Of a DNA stretch of 64,000 bases, positions 44,750 to 56,037 are shown one piece after another. This DNA comes from Monodelphis domestica (Eukaryota; Chordata; Mammalia; Didelphimorphia; Didelphidae). A program made the translations under genes and the position numbers. The stretch covers positions 381,126,492 to 381,190,491 of the forward strand of contig NC_077228.1 of NCBI RefSeq assembly GCF_027887165.1, read 5' to 3'. The notes under the pieces are model-generated. The model ran no database searches and was not told the origin of the DNA. It saw only the letters and a list, made by a program, of their open reading frames with translations. The stretch's first letter is position 1, and every line of letters starts with the position of its first letter.

Positions 44750-44875
44750 TTAGAGCTGAAGGAACCAGAGACCATCTAATTCAGCCTCCTTATTTTATAG
44801 ATGAGGGAACTGAGGCACAGAAGGGTTAACTAATATGTTAGGGTCATGCAGATGTGATGGCATTGTTAGTAGACC
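44750..44875 (-). repeat. MIR/THER-type SINE fragment
   Basis: AGAGCTGAAGGAACCAGAGA, ATAGATGAGGGAACTGAGGC. Confidence 0.75.
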
Positions 44876-45014
44876 TAAAAAGCACCTTCTCATGAATGCT
44901 ACTATAAGGTTTTCCTATGGTTTATCTATTCATTTTGTGATTCTATATTCCAGTTCCTCCAAAGCAAGAAATACTTTGCTAAATAAGCTTCCTGAAAATC
45001 TCTAGTGGATAATA

Positions 45015-45215
45015 GGAGGGGAGGCAGCGTGGTACAGTGTGATAAGCATGGATTTAGGGTCATATGACCTGGAATTAGAATCCCAGCATTTCCACTTACT
45101 ACCTGTGTGATTTAGAGTAAATCGCTTTTCCTCTCTGGGCCTCAGTATTGAAAATGAGGGAGTTGGACCCGATAACATTTAGGTCTCTTATAGCTCTAGA
45201 GCCTTTCTGCTACAT
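45015..45215 (+). repeat. MIR/THER-type SINE
   Basis: AGGCAGCGTGGTACAGTG, TCCACTTACTACCTGTGTGA, CTCTCTGGGCCTCAGTATTG and GGAGTTGGACCCGATAACAT. Confidence 0.9.
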
Positions 45216-45621
45216 GAGTCATAACGTTTAAAATCTTTCCTGCCCTGTTTGAATTTCTGAGCAGGAGGATACAATTGTGTCTTAGGTAAAACCGAATATT
45301 CACCCAGATCACAGAAACAAAGCCAGGGCATCATACGATGTGATTCTGAGGCAGGATTCTCTGAAGTGACAAGATCAAAAAAAGAGTATTGACTGAACCA
45401 ATTTCCTGGTGGTCTCTAAAGAGGAAATGCTAGCTTCAAAAAAGCCCAATATATGCTCCAGTAATAGTGCCACAGACTTAAAAATCTTAGAGTTGGAAGA
45501 GACCTTTGACAACATTTTTTATTCTGAGGTGTCAAACACATGGGCCATATCCATCCTGTATCACTCATGTATATGATCTGAACCGCATTAAAGAATATTT
45601 GAGATATTTAACAAAATAAAT

Positions 45622-46160
45622 AAAATATACTGATCTAACCATTTTGGATGGCAATTTGGAATTCTACTCAGTTTTTAAATTGTGCAAACCTTTTGGTCCA
45701 GTAATACCACTATGAGGTTTATTTGCCAAGATGATCAGGGGAAAAGGAAAAGAACCTCTATGTTCCAAAATATTTATAGCAGCTCTTTTTGTGGTGGCAA
45801 AGAACTGGAAATTGAAGAGACACTCATCATTTGGGAAATGGCTAGACAAGTTGTGGCACATGACTATGATGGAATATTCTTGTGCCATAAGAAATAACAA
45901 ACAGGTTACTTTTGGAAAAGCATGGAAAGACCTCCGTGAAATTATGAAGAGTGAAATGAGCAGAACCAAGAGACAACACCTGAAATGTTGTTTGAAGAAT
46001 CACTTGTGTATGTACATCTCCAGAGAAAGATCTGACAAATAGAAATAAGCAAGACATAGTTTTATATATGTGTATATCTTGTCAAATTGTGTCTTCTCTA
46101 ATAGGGGGAGGGAAGAGAGGGAGTTAAATGGGAATTTTAATGTAACAAACAAATTAATAA
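45622..46160 (+). repeat. L1 LINE 3' end
   Basis: ACCATTTTGGATGGCAATTT (F-W-M-A-I-W-type) starts it. An open frame from 45731 reads IFIAALFVVAKNWK and WLDKLWHMTMMEYSCAIRNN, the conserved L1 ORF2 C-terminus. The A-rich tail ends near 46160. Confidence 0.9.
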
Positions 46161-46229
46161 ATTAAAAATACAATAAACACATTATATTTATATTATGTTT
46201 AAAAATTATGCCAATGTGCAATCCAAATG

Positions 46230-46249
46230 GATCCTTATATATATATATG

Positions 46250-46297
<48 letters not shown>
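46230..46297. repeat. TA microsatellite
   Basis: About 60 bp of (TA)n inside the MITE right half. Confidence 0.95.
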
Positions 46298-46298
<1 letters not shown>

Positions 46299-46379
46299 GA
46301 CCTCTAGTTCTATTTGAGCTTGACATCATCAATTCAGTCTTAACATACACATGAACAGGAACCCCAATACTCCAGGTTA

Positions 46380-46578
46380 TTTTTTTTAAACCTTTACCTT
46401 CTATCTTAGAGTTGATAGTAACTGTCAGTTCAAAGGTAGAAGAGCAGGAAGGGCTAGGCAATTGGAGTTAAGTGACTTGCTCAGGATTACATAGCTAGGA
46501 AGTGTCTGAGATCACATTTGAACCCAGGACATCTTGTCTCTAGGCCTGGCTCTCTGTCCCCTGAACTATCTAGCTTCT
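46380..46578 (-). repeat. Mar1-type SINE
   Basis: AACCTTTACCTTCTATCTTA, AAGTGACTTGCTCAGGATTA and CTGAACTATCTAGCTTC. Confidence 0.9.
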
Positions 46579-46769
46579 TCTAGGAATTCCTTTTAGAACA
46601 TTCCCTAAAAGTGATCCTCTGACCAATTATTGAAGACCTTTCATAATGGGGGATTTCCTGAGATGGTATTCTAACTTCACTTTAGTAGTACCTTCTATAA
46701 TTTTATGTTATGATTCATTGTTATAAGAACTTTACAAGGGAAGAAATTCCCTTTAATGAGTCAAGTTGG

Positions 46770-46915
46770 TTCCTTCTCTGCAGCTTTGCAACACCAAGAA
46801 ATTAACAGATTTGTCCAGGCTCGGAGAAAGTACATGTCAGAGATAGGGCTTAAACTAAGGTCTTTTCTGGCTTCAAGACTGGCTTGCTAGCTATTCTGCC
46901 ACATTGCTTCTCTAT
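46770..46915 (-). repeat. MIR-type SINE, diverged
   Basis: ACAGATTTGTCCAGGCTCGG, then AGGGCTTAAACTAAGGTCTT and a CTATTCTGCCACATTGC end. Confidence 0.7.
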
Positions 46916-46934
46916 ATAGCTTGTGGGTCAAAAA

Positions 46935-47110
46935 TCAGGTGTGTGCTGGAGCCAGATCATATTAGCATGTGAGAGTTGATAAATTTTCAATGTGGGCATT
47001 TATACCTCAGAAATGGACAAACACTACAAATCAGGCTTTGATTTATTATTTTTTAAATTGTCTAGCATTAAGAAAGTGAAAGAGAAAATGTTCATAAAGC
47101 AGAGTAAATT
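46935..47110 (+). repeat. Unclassified dispersed repeat, family X copy 3
   Basis: GTGTGTGCTGGAGCCAGATC, AATTTTCAATGTGGGCATTT, TACCTCAGAAATGGACAAAC, ACTACAAATCAGGCTTTGAT and TTGTCTAGCATTAAGAAAGT match the copies at 2330 and 30020. Confidence 0.6.
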
Positions 47111-47136
47111 AAAAAATTTGCCATGGTTGATTTTTC

Positions 47137-47326
<190 letters not shown>

Positions 47327-47784
47327 CTCAGAGAGCTGGTTCTTAAGCATTTACCGTTACCTTTTGAAAATACTTTAATAATTATGGCAATAGGTAGCTA
47401 AACTGTTTTTTCTGGCATGTAACAGGATGATTGGTGGAATGTGGAAGGATGAAGGGTAGATTCCCAGATTAAGCCAAGAACAAGAAGACCTCTGTGCTCA
47501 AAAATAGCTCTCCTATATTTAAATAAGGGAAGAGGCTGAATCTATGTTATACAATCTGACTTTTGTTTATGGCTCAAGAGGAAAAATTCTTTATATATTA
47601 GATCTTGGAATCTCAACCCAGAATTCTCACATATGTGTTTTGAGTGGTATGACTATTCTTACCCTGAGAGGAATAGCACTTGTTGTTAATTAAACTTGTA
47701 TAGGTGATTTAAAATGCCACGAGTAGACTAGCAATGGGGATGGCCACTAGAAACAAACAAAAAAAAACCACTTATTTATTTTTT

Positions 47785-47899
47785 ATTAAAAATATTTCCT
47801 TTATTTCTTGGAACTAATACTAAGTATCAGTTCCAAGGCAGAAGAATGTTAAGGGATAGGCAACTAAGATTAAGGGACTTTCCCAGGGCCACATAGCTA
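47785..47899 (-). repeat. Mar1-type SINE, 5'-truncated, with TSD
   Basis: TTTCTTGGAACTAATACTAA, AGGCAGAAGAATGTTAAGGG and CCAGGGCCACATAGCTA. ACTTATTTAT flanks both ends. Confidence 0.85.
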
Positions 47900-48084
47900 A
47901 AGTTACTTATTTATAAAAAGCAAATCATTAAATCACAGAATAGGACAAACATCCCTTGGGGAACTCCAAATTTGTTAGAGCCTATAGAGACCTTGTTACA
48001 ATTTATTTATTTCCATAGTGCCTACCAACTATGCTCTCTAAAACATTAATTCTTGTATAACTTTTGAGAGAAGCATACTTGTGC

Positions 48085-48275
48085 AAGATAGAATCTTGGG
48101 GCTAAAATCTGAGAATACAGATTCAAATTCTTCCTCTGCTATTTATTGCCTGTGTGACCTTGGGTGAGTCACTTGAACTTTGTGGGCCTTGGTGTCCTTA
48201 TCTGTAAAATGAGGAAATTAGACTCAACAGACTATATAACATGAAATCTTACTCCAAATCTATGATTCTTTGAAA
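48085..48275 (+). repeat. MIR/THER-type SINE
   Basis: TTCTTCCTCTGCTATTTATT, GTGTGACCTTGGGTGAGTCA, CCTTATCTGTAAAATGAGGA and AAATCTATGATTC. Confidence 0.9.
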
Positions 48276-48299
48276 CTATGGAAATGTAGTTTGTTTTTG

Positions 48300-49758
48300 T
48301 TTATGCCTCTTTCCTTGTTTCTCTGATACATATTTAAGCATAATACAGTATGTCTAATGTTTGTAAGACATGCAATTTAGCATTCATTTCCCTGGATAGA
48401 AAAAAAAATGAGCCATATGTTGATGCTGGTAATAACTACACTGCTTGCAACTTGATCATTTTTGAGCAGCCTAATATATTTTCATTTCAAAGAGTGAGAA
48501 CTGAAATCCTGCCTTCCTTTCTGCAACATCAGCAGCTTTTGGTCTAAACAGACTGTAGAAATGGCCTCATCTTATTTGATCTAATCTCTCTGCTAGGCTG
48601 ACTGATTAGAGCATCCAGGAAAATGCTTTGTTGTTAACACTATGCCTGGGTTCTCTTCACATGTTCCTTGTTGCTCTCCTTGCAAATGTGAGGGAATGAA
48701 TTAATTGTTGCAAAGTTGTAGCTGATGAGCACTAGTATTCTCTCTGAGATAGCTGTTAGATCCGTTTTCCAGATGGTTGAGATTTTAAAATATACTTTGC
48801 TTCACTTCATAAATACGTTTCCTCAAGGGTACAAAAATCAAAACGAGTGTACACACTTCTTACATCCTCTCATCTACAGACACACATGGGTGGCCTGGGG
48901 AGCAGGAAGTATGGGAAAAGAAGTTGAAAAGAAAATCCACATATAGTCATTTTAATCCATTCCCTTTTTAAATACCACAATAAATTTAATTTCCACAATA
49001 AATTAAATAGCCATATTCAGTTTACAAAATAGAATTACTTATTGTGAAACCAGTATTTACAGGCAATTTACACTATGTACATGACATTTCTCTTTGTTGA
49101 CATACAACATAGAAGGTAAAAATTGGACTCTTGGACATGTGATTGACATGCTACAGATGACACGATAGTCCATACGAGAAAACAATAGTGCAAACTCACC
49201 ACGGGAACTTTGGAACGATGTCAATTGTTATGAGAAAAGACATTCTTGGAAATAAGATGAAAACAGTATGACCCAGTTTCACGGCACTAATTCAGCCTCT
49301 GAATTAAAGAGCCAGTATTCCCTTAGAAATATGCATATCATTCCATATTTCTTGATCTATCCCGGAGCTTCACAACCAGATGTATATTTTCACATTGAAA
49401 TCATTTGGCTTAGATCTATGAAAATGGCAAGTGACAAACTTTGAATCAAAGGAAGACTAACTCTTGTAAGAAGAGCTGAATTCATTTACCAACCCACCCC
49501 CCAATACCACCTCTTCTCTCTTTAAATAGCCTAAAAAATGATGCAACAATGTAGAGATTAAATTGTTTTCAGTTTACTTCTTAGTAGAAAAAAAAATGGG
49601 TCCCACTGTTTATTTGGTCACACACTGCATATGTACAAGTATTTATGGGAGAAACAAAAAGACTTGGATAACTGTGTTTTGGAAAAGTGCATATTTGAAT
49701 CTAAAGAAGACACTGTGTCCCTCCTGGCACAACACACAGTGTTGTAGGATATATTCAT
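48300..49758 (-). other. HS3ST5: HS3ST5 3' UTR and 3' flank
   Basis: Downstream of the HS3ST5 stop there is no named repeat for 1.4 kb, unlike the rest of the window. The nearest minus-strand AATAAA is at 49609-49614, about 145 nt past the stop. ATTAAA variants lie near 48951 and 48985 and would give an 0.8 kb UTR. Which one is used cannot be told from sequence. Confidence 0.6.
49609..49614 (-). terminator. HS3ST5: Candidate HS3ST5 polyadenylation signal
   Basis: AATAAA on the minus strand, about 145 nt beyond the TAA. Confidence 0.4.
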
Positions 49759-50689
49759 TTAGGGCCAGTTCAATGTCCTCCCAGTGATCTGGTAAAATTT
49801 TTGATTGAAAGGGTGAAAGAATTTGCGCAATTTGGTAATTACGGAGGGATCGACCTCCGGATGAATGCGTCCCTTGCTGCCTGCCAGGCACTTGTTAAAG
49901 ACAATGTTAAACCGCAGACAGTAAAACCCCCTCGTAGCATTGAAGTATAAATTGTATTGACTGATCCTGGGAGGAAGGTTGAGGAATTTCTCCACTAGCT
50001 GGAGCTCTGGCAGTGGTTCAGTAATGAGCCGATCTCCATCTACTACGTGAAACTGCTCAATTGGAAAGTATTTCAGCCACCTCTCCAGATGTTTTGTGTA
50101 GATGCTGGTCCTCACAGCCTTATACTTAGTGTTCACCTCACAGGTATTAGAGTCTATTGCCAGCTTTTCAAATTTGTAGTAGGTTTTGTTCTTCCTCTCT
50201 TTTCCCTCTAGCACCTGAGTATAATCAGAAATAGCTCTTGTTGTGGGTTCCCTGACAATGATCAGCAACTTGATGGATGAGTTCATTTTGTAAATCCTTT
50301 CTGGTACCTCCTCTGTGATAAAATAGGCAGGACTCTTCTCAATGGTGATTTGCTGAGGGTATGAAAATGGCATTTTCTTCCTGTACCATTCAATGCCCTT
50401 GGCATAATTCTCATCATTATCAAAAAAGTGGATTTCCTGGGAGGCTTTGACCACAGCAGGATGTAGATTCAGCATCTCAAGTAGGGCTCTGGTGCCTCCT
50501 TTCCTCACCCCAATGATGATAGCTTTGGGGAGCTGCTGGACCAGATTGTGGAGTCGAATCTGCTCCTTGGTGGCGTTGCCCTTCCGGAACTCGTGGAGAA
50601 GGCCACGCTTGAATTGTAGTGCCCGGAGTGGGATCTCAGCCTGACTGCGGGCTCCAAATCGACCTTCAATTGGGCAAATGGGCTGCAGT
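49759..50689 (-). CDS. HS3ST5: HS3ST5 final coding exon (sulfotransferase domain)
   Basis: Encodes residues 36-345 of heparan sulfate glucosamine 3-O-sulfotransferase 5, a Golgi type II membrane enzyme that transfers sulfate from PAPS to the 3-OH of glucosamine in heparan sulfate. It is nearly identical to human HS3ST5 as I recall it. Visible landmarks are the 5'-phosphosulfate loop GVRKGGTR (about residues 96-103), the catalytic QEIHFFD (Glu about 121), the 3'-phosphate site IVREPTTRAISDY (Arg about 182, Ser about 190), the Cys pair in YCLRFNIVFNKC (about 293/303), and GSKGR. NAT, NSS, NKT and NAT sequons are present. The exon starts after an AG at 50690-50691 (TTGTTGCTTGCAG); the upstream ATG in the same frame is intronic. 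It completes the split Arg codon of the first exon and ends with TAA. One residue fewer than human in the FGAR segment (human GG) is suggested. No frame defects are seen. Confidence 0.97.
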
Positions 50690-51419
50690 CTGCAAGCAAC
50701 AAATGGAGACTTTAAGACGCTCATTGCAATCAACTCTTCATTTTTCTGGATTTCAAGTCAGATAGAGTGAGCAAAGACTTTTCAATGCACCAAAATAAAC
50801 CCCCCAAACCCCAAACCCATTGACTTCTCAGGCTGCTGATATACACAATGAATATATGTTTGAGGAATTTTATTTTAGGGAACCTAATAGTAAATAGAGC
50901 ACAATAATTGATAAACTTTCTTTTTTTTTAAATTATTGCTACTTAAATTTTTTTTTTATTCACTAAACATTTAATTGACTATGGTGTATATTTATGCTTA
51001 CAGTGAAAGATAGACAAACACCGTTAGGTATATTAATAGTTTTTTAAACAGCTAGCATCATTTGGAAAATGTGCAAATGTGATAGATTTAAAATCTTTTG
51101 GTGAGTGGTTTTGGGTTGCCCAATTTCCTTATACTTCCTTGGCATTTGAATACTCTAAAAAGCTTTGTTATCTGATAAACAAAGCAAAATAAAATTGTCC
51201 TGGGCTCCACCTTCAATTATCTGCAGTGATGGCAATTTATTAATTTTAAAAATTACTAAGCTTTCCAGTACAAGCAAACCTGATGGAGTTTCTCCACTTG
51301 AGCCTAGGGACATGCAGAGATGTATGTGGCTCTCTTTGTGTCTCCTTACCTGAAGAGAATCAAGGTTTTTCCCATCCCTGCACCCTATCATTCAGTATAG
51401 GGGTTAGACTATAAGTTCC

Positions 51420-51540
51420 TCTGTTGAACTGTAAACAGCTTCAGAACAGGACTGTCTTTTGCCTCTTTGTATCCCTAGTACTTAGCACAGTGCCTGGCAC
51501 ATGGTAGGAGTTTAATAAATGCTAATTAATTGGTTGGACA
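51420..51540 (+). repeat. L2 LINE 3' terminus
   Basis: CAGAACAGGACTGTCTTTTG, AGCACAGTGCCTGGCACATG and TTTAATAAATGCTAATTAAT. Confidence 0.85.
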
Positions 51541-51627
51541 GGTGATTTCATTGGTGAAGAAACCCCTTCTACTGATGCATTAGCTTTTTCTCTCCATAGC
51601 CTTTGTGAATTCTCTAGAGCAGATGTG

Positions 51628-52065
51628 TCAAACCTGGGACCCACGTGTGGATTGCAAATTCATGAGTGTGGGCTGAGTCAGATTAAAATGTTTTAATTGG
51701 GAAACGTTTAACAAAATAAAAAAAAATAATAGTTTAGATAATATTAATTTAGGGCAGCTAGGTGGCTCAGTGGTTTGAGAATTGACCCTGGAGTCAGAAA
51801 ATTCATCTTCCTAAATTCAAAATCTGGCCTTAGATACCAACTGTGTCATCCTATAAACGTCACTTAACCCTGTTTGCCTCAGTTTCCTCATCTGTAAAAT
51901 GATATGGGGAAGGAAATGACAAACCATTCCATTATCTTTGCCAAAAAAACAAAACAAAACACCAAACAAATCCAAACAAGGTTATGGAGAGTTGGACACA
52001 ACTGAAAAGCAACTTAATAGCAAAAAAATGCTAATTTGTGTTTTACTAAATCAATATGCCTTATT
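51628..52065 (+). mobile_element. hAT-like MITE split by a SINE
   Basis: Left part (51628-51751): GTGTCAAACCTGGGACCCAC, GTCAGATTAAAATGTTTTAA and TTAACAAAATAAAAAAAA. Right part (52030-52065): CTAATTTGTGTTTTACTAAA and TCAATATGCC. Same family as 45528-46330. The right terminus is missing. Confidence 0.6.
51752..52026 (+). repeat. Marsupial tRNA-SINE (SINE1-type tail), full length
   Basis: GGGCAGCTAGGTGGCTCAGT, ACTTAACCCTGTTTGCCTCA, GGGGAAGGAAATGACAAACC and GAGAGTTGGACACAACTGAA. It sits inside the MITE above. Confidence 0.95.
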
Positions 52066-52079
52066 AAGAGATTAAGAGC

Positions 52080-52180
52080 CCAGTTTATTCATAAAGTATG
52101 TATCAGAGGCAGGCTTGGACTCAGAACTTCTTGGTTTCAAGACTGACTCTATTCACTGCCATGATGCCTACTGAGCTTCA
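52080..52180 (-). repeat. MIR-type SINE fragment
   Basis: CAGAGGCAGGCTTGGACTCA, then CTATTCACTGCCATGATGCC. Confidence 0.65.
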
Positions 52181-52719
52181 AAGTCAACTTTTCACTGCAA
52201 GTACACATATGGAGTAAACTAGTCCAAGGATGGACCTGGGGATCTCCATGTCTCTCCTGCCTGAGAATAAAAATTTGGAGCAATAGCACCTGAGCTAATA
52301 TGTAAGGGAACTTAAACCCATTTCCAAGAGTATCTCAACTAATGACAAAGATGGAATATAGAAGGAAAATCTCTACTTAGGCAGTTCTGGAAAGTGGATA
52401 GGAAACTTTGCTAAAGGAGGAGGTTATGCTCACTGTTGAGATCATATGAACTTATTTGCTAACACTTTATCAATAGCTCTTCCATGTATTGAGCAGAGCC
52501 TACTTCGTGGCCTAGATATTTGTGTTCATGTTTCTTTCTTCCTCTCTACTAGCCCAAACTTCTCCAAGTCAGGCTGAATCTGTCCCTCTGCTAAGCACTG
52601 GGTAGTGAACAGAAGAGATAATTTACAAAAGGTTGGTGAAACAAATTGTTTGGACCAACAATTTGATTAGGTATGGCAAAAATGTACATGAAAAAGGACA
52701 GAATTTGAAGCCAAAAGAC

Positions 52720-52830
52720 AGGGATCCAAATGCTGAACTTGATTCTTTGCATCCATGTAACCTTGTGCAAATTAATTTTGCTAGGCTTCAGCTTCTTTAA
52801 TTATAAAATGAGTCAGTTGGACTAGACAAT
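52720..52830 (+). repeat. MIR/THER-type SINE fragment
   Basis: CATGTAACCTTGTGCAAATT, TTATAAAATGAGTCAGTTGG. Confidence 0.75.
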
Positions 52831-52849
52831 TATGAAAGGATTCACAGCC

Positions 52850-53250
52850 TCTTCCTCCCTTTTCAGTCTTTTTATACTTTATTCCACCCCATGTTCCTTG
52901 CACAAGACTTGCTATCTCCCAATCTGCCTTTTCACTGATAGTCCTCCATGCCTGGAATTCTCTGTCTCTTCTTACCCCTGCCTCCTGATTTCCCTGGCTT
53001 CCTTCAATAATCATATCTAGACCCATCTTCTGCAAAAGGCCTTTCCCAGTATTCACCCACCCCAAGTTCTGAGATTATCTTCCATTTACTTTGTTTATAT
53101 CATGGTTTTTTTTAGTTGTTTACATTTTGTCTTTTCCCTTAGCCCGTGAGGTCCTTGAAGGCAGAAACTATTTTTTTCCTTTCTTCATTATTAGCATACT
53201 ACCTGGCCCCTAATAAAAACTTAAGTGGTTATTGACTAACTAGAGTTTCT
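52850..53250 (+). repeat. L2 LINE 3' part
   Basis: CTCCATGCCTGGAATTCTCT, GATTTCCCTGGCTTCCTTCA, GTGAGGTCCTTGAAGGCAGA and an end near ACTTAAGTGGTTATTGACTA. Confidence 0.85.
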
Positions 53251-53393
53251 TCCATCTCTAAATGATGCTATCACCTAGTAATTGCCTCATCTTGAAGATG
53301 TGGTACATTTCTGAAATTCAGTCTTAATTTCCTAAGTTTAGGTAGGAACTTTATTTAATTATATATTTATATTGAATTCAATTTATTTATATA

Positions 53394-53910
53394 GGCTCTG
53401 CCTGCCCACGAACAATTAATATTTTTTCCTATTATTTACATCTGATTTTGTTTGTATAGAAATTGTTTTATAATTCTGTTCTTATAGTTTCTGGATTTGT
53501 TTTGGCAGATATTATGTTCTATCTATGGTTAGTTTTAATGGGTTATCTCTTACTATCTTTCATTACAGCACATTGTTGTTGATATATAGAAATGCTAATG
53601 ATTTATGTAGGTTTATTTCATAGCCTGCTACTTTGCTAAAATTATTGGTAATTTCAACTAATTTTTTAGTTGAATCTTTAGGATTTATTTTTGTATATCA
53701 TCATATCATCTGTGAAAATACATAGTTTTATTACTTTTTTATCTATTCACCTCAAGAGAAAGAACTGATAAATAGAAATAAAGAAGAGGTAGTTTTACAA
53801 ATGCAATTTTTTTGGGTCAAATGATGCCTTTTCTAATGGGGAGGAGAGGGAAGGAGGATCTTAACTAGGTATTTTAACGTAACAGACATTATAAATAAAT
53901 TAAAAAAATT
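53394..53910 (+). repeat. L1 LINE with 5' inversion
   Basis: 53394-53745 is L1 ORF2 in minus orientation; read on that strand it has GATGATATGATGATATACAA (D-D-M-M-I-Y of the RT). 53746-53910 is the L1 3' end in plus orientation: CCTCAAGAGAAAGAACTGAT, TTCTAATGGGGAGGAGAG and an A-rich tail. Head-to-head halves with a plus-strand tail are the usual outcome of twin priming. Confidence 0.75.
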
Positions 53911-54109
53911 CCTAAATTGACCTAACAAATCAGACTAAGACACTTTTTCAAGAGGAGATAGTGTTGGCCATACTAGCACATTTACTTAAATTCTACTTAA
54001 AGAAGTTTCTAGTCATCCTGGTAATATAAAACCTCTATAAAGCTGTCCTTACTTTAATTGCTACTTTCAAAAGATAAACACAGATGTTGCTTGCCTTTCC
54101 TTTGTCTGC

Positions 54110-54310
54110 AAGGAGGTAGTGGAGTACAGAGAAGAAGACAGTGGATTTGAAGTTAGAGGCATAGGATCAAATCCCAAGTATGTTAATAACTATCTGCGTG
54201 ACTTTGGAAATATGACTTAATCTCTCTGTGTCTCAGTTTCATCATCTGAAAAATGAAGGATTTGGACTAGATGATCCAAAAGCATTTTTAGACTCTAGAT
54301 CCTTTGGTAA
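54110..54310 (+). repeat. MIR/THER-type SINE
   Basis: AGGTAGTGGAGTACAGAG, AGGCATAGGATCAAATCCCA, CTCTGTGTCTCAGTTTCATC and GGATTTGGACTAGATGATCC. Confidence 0.9.
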
Positions 54311-55900
54311 ATGGATAAATAGAAAACAATCAGTTACTTAACAGCATGGAAATTCCATCCATGTGGAAGCTCTGGGAGAGAGACTGGGATAGTATTATTA
54401 TATTTTAGTAAAAGAAAATATTTCAGTAGATAGGTACTCAAACACTACATATTTGTAAATACACTATGGAATGCGGTCATCTGGATTACTTAGAGATAGG
54501 AAGTAATAGACACCTTCCGAGAAACTTCACCACTCTCAGGGTTTAAACATAATGTGGCCACACTTCCAAGCAGAGAGTTTCTGGAGAAGTCCACTGGGCT
54601 TACAAAAAGGTCAGATTTATTTACATCAGGAAGAAAAAAGGAAATGAATACAATACTGACTAGAAAAAAAGGTAAGTTATCCAGAGCAACCAATAAGAAG
54701 AAAGCAGTGAGGCAGCTAGGGAGCCAAACTTCACGTGATGCTATCTTATTGGTATCCAAGCATTAATTTGGGTAACTACAGTCCTTTACCAGTTCATGGG
54801 GCCACTAGCCACGACTAGCTTCTAATTAGTGGTAAGCTTATTTAGGCTTTTGGAACTAAATTTTCAAAAGGACTCACCATATACTCTACTCTAGTTGGAT
54901 AATCTCAAAGTATTTGTTGTTTTCATTTTGAGGATTCCGATATATAGGTCTAGTTTCAGGTCCTGGTTAGAGAAGAAAACCTGAAAGTTGCCTATGATTT
55001 CAATTTTAAGCAAAGATGAATTTTCAGGAACAATGGCATCTGGGTTAGTGGAGGAAGCAGCAGGAGTTCAAAACGCCAATCTTTCCAGTGGAAGAAATGG
55101 ATTTTTACAGTCAAGAAGTAAGATTTTCACAGCGTGTCTATTCCAACTGTAACCTTTGGGGACCCCAGTTTTCTAGGTTTATTCTCATTTCAGAAATTAA
55201 CTTCTCTGTCCTTCCCTATCACTGAGAATCCAGGACTTTCTTAAGATGTTCAGTGTGAAGCCAGTTGCTAGTGTTGGGATTCTCACATCCTTGATAGAAT
55301 TTCAAGTGCTTGCCTGCTCAGAGATACATCCTTGCTCTCTACTAACTTTTTCTCTTTGGATTTTCTAGGTTTCTCAGGGCAATCTCTGAGAGATAGACAC
55401 CTTGCCTAGTGCATTCAGAGCCTGACTGAAAGCTGAAGCTAATTAACATAGTTAAAATTCTCCAAGCCTGCAGCCATCTTTCAAGTGCAATAGGACTTCC
55501 AAACTTGATGAGCTCCTTTGCAGGCTCATACATAATTTTAACTATTACAGCAATACATTAATTGCCCACTCATAAATTTGGAGAAGATGATACATAAATA
55601 CATCATTACTTTTTGCAAAGGCTAGAGGTCAACACACAGAAGAATGAAGACCAGAATAAACTCCTGGAATTATATTTTTACCATCTACTGTTTTATGTTC
55701 CTTTTACAAACAAGTGACAGTGCCTGCAGAATATAAATGCAGATGGCAAATATACAGGGCTTGAGTTATTTGAAATTTTTTCCCCTTTTCTTTTCTGCCC
55801 TAAAGGAAGGTTCAATCAAAATTTGAATTGCAGAAGGGCACATTTCATGGGAATTTTGGACAAAGAGAGCAAACGGATAGATTTAAAAAGATGTCACATA
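54310..55900. other. HS3ST5 intron sequence, nothing identified
   Basis: 1.6 kb with no recognised repeat or ORF above 90 codons. Confidence 0.5.
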
Positions 55901-55924
55901 GAAGCATAAATCATTGTCTTCATA

Positions 55925-56020
55925 GCATACATACACACATGTATAGTCACACACATGAATATGTGCACACATGTATGATGTATAGACATACATCTATATA
56001 TGCATATGTATGTTAATATA
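55925..56020. repeat. CA/TG-rich microsatellite
   Basis: ATACACACATGT and ACACATGAATATGTGC type units just inside the donor side of the HS3ST5 intron. Confidence 0.8.
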
Positions 56021-56037
56021 AAGTGTATTCAACCTAC

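Larger units (their letters stand above)
45528..46330 (+). mobile_element. hAT-like MITE split by an L1
   Basis: Left half (45528-45620): CTGAGGTGTCAAACACATGG and TATTTAACAAAATAAATAAA. Right half (about 46165-46330): TCCAAATGGATCCTTATATA, a (TA)n run, and CTATTTGAGCTTGACATCAT, whose reverse complement mirrors the left GGTGTCAAAC end. The same family recurs at 51628-52065. Confidence 0.65.
50690..56037 (-). other. HS3ST5: HS3ST5 intron between the coding exons
   Basis: 5348 bp with donor GTAGG (56033-56037) and acceptor GTTGCTTGCAG (50690-50700). It interrupts an Arg codon after its second base. It holds L2, MITE, SINE and L1 pieces listed separately. From 54310 to 55900 no repeat was recognised. 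Confidence 0.92.

Noticed and set aside
45731-46042. 103-codon plus-strand ORF as a host gene
   Set aside because: It is the L1 ORF2 C-terminus of the L1 at 45622-46160.
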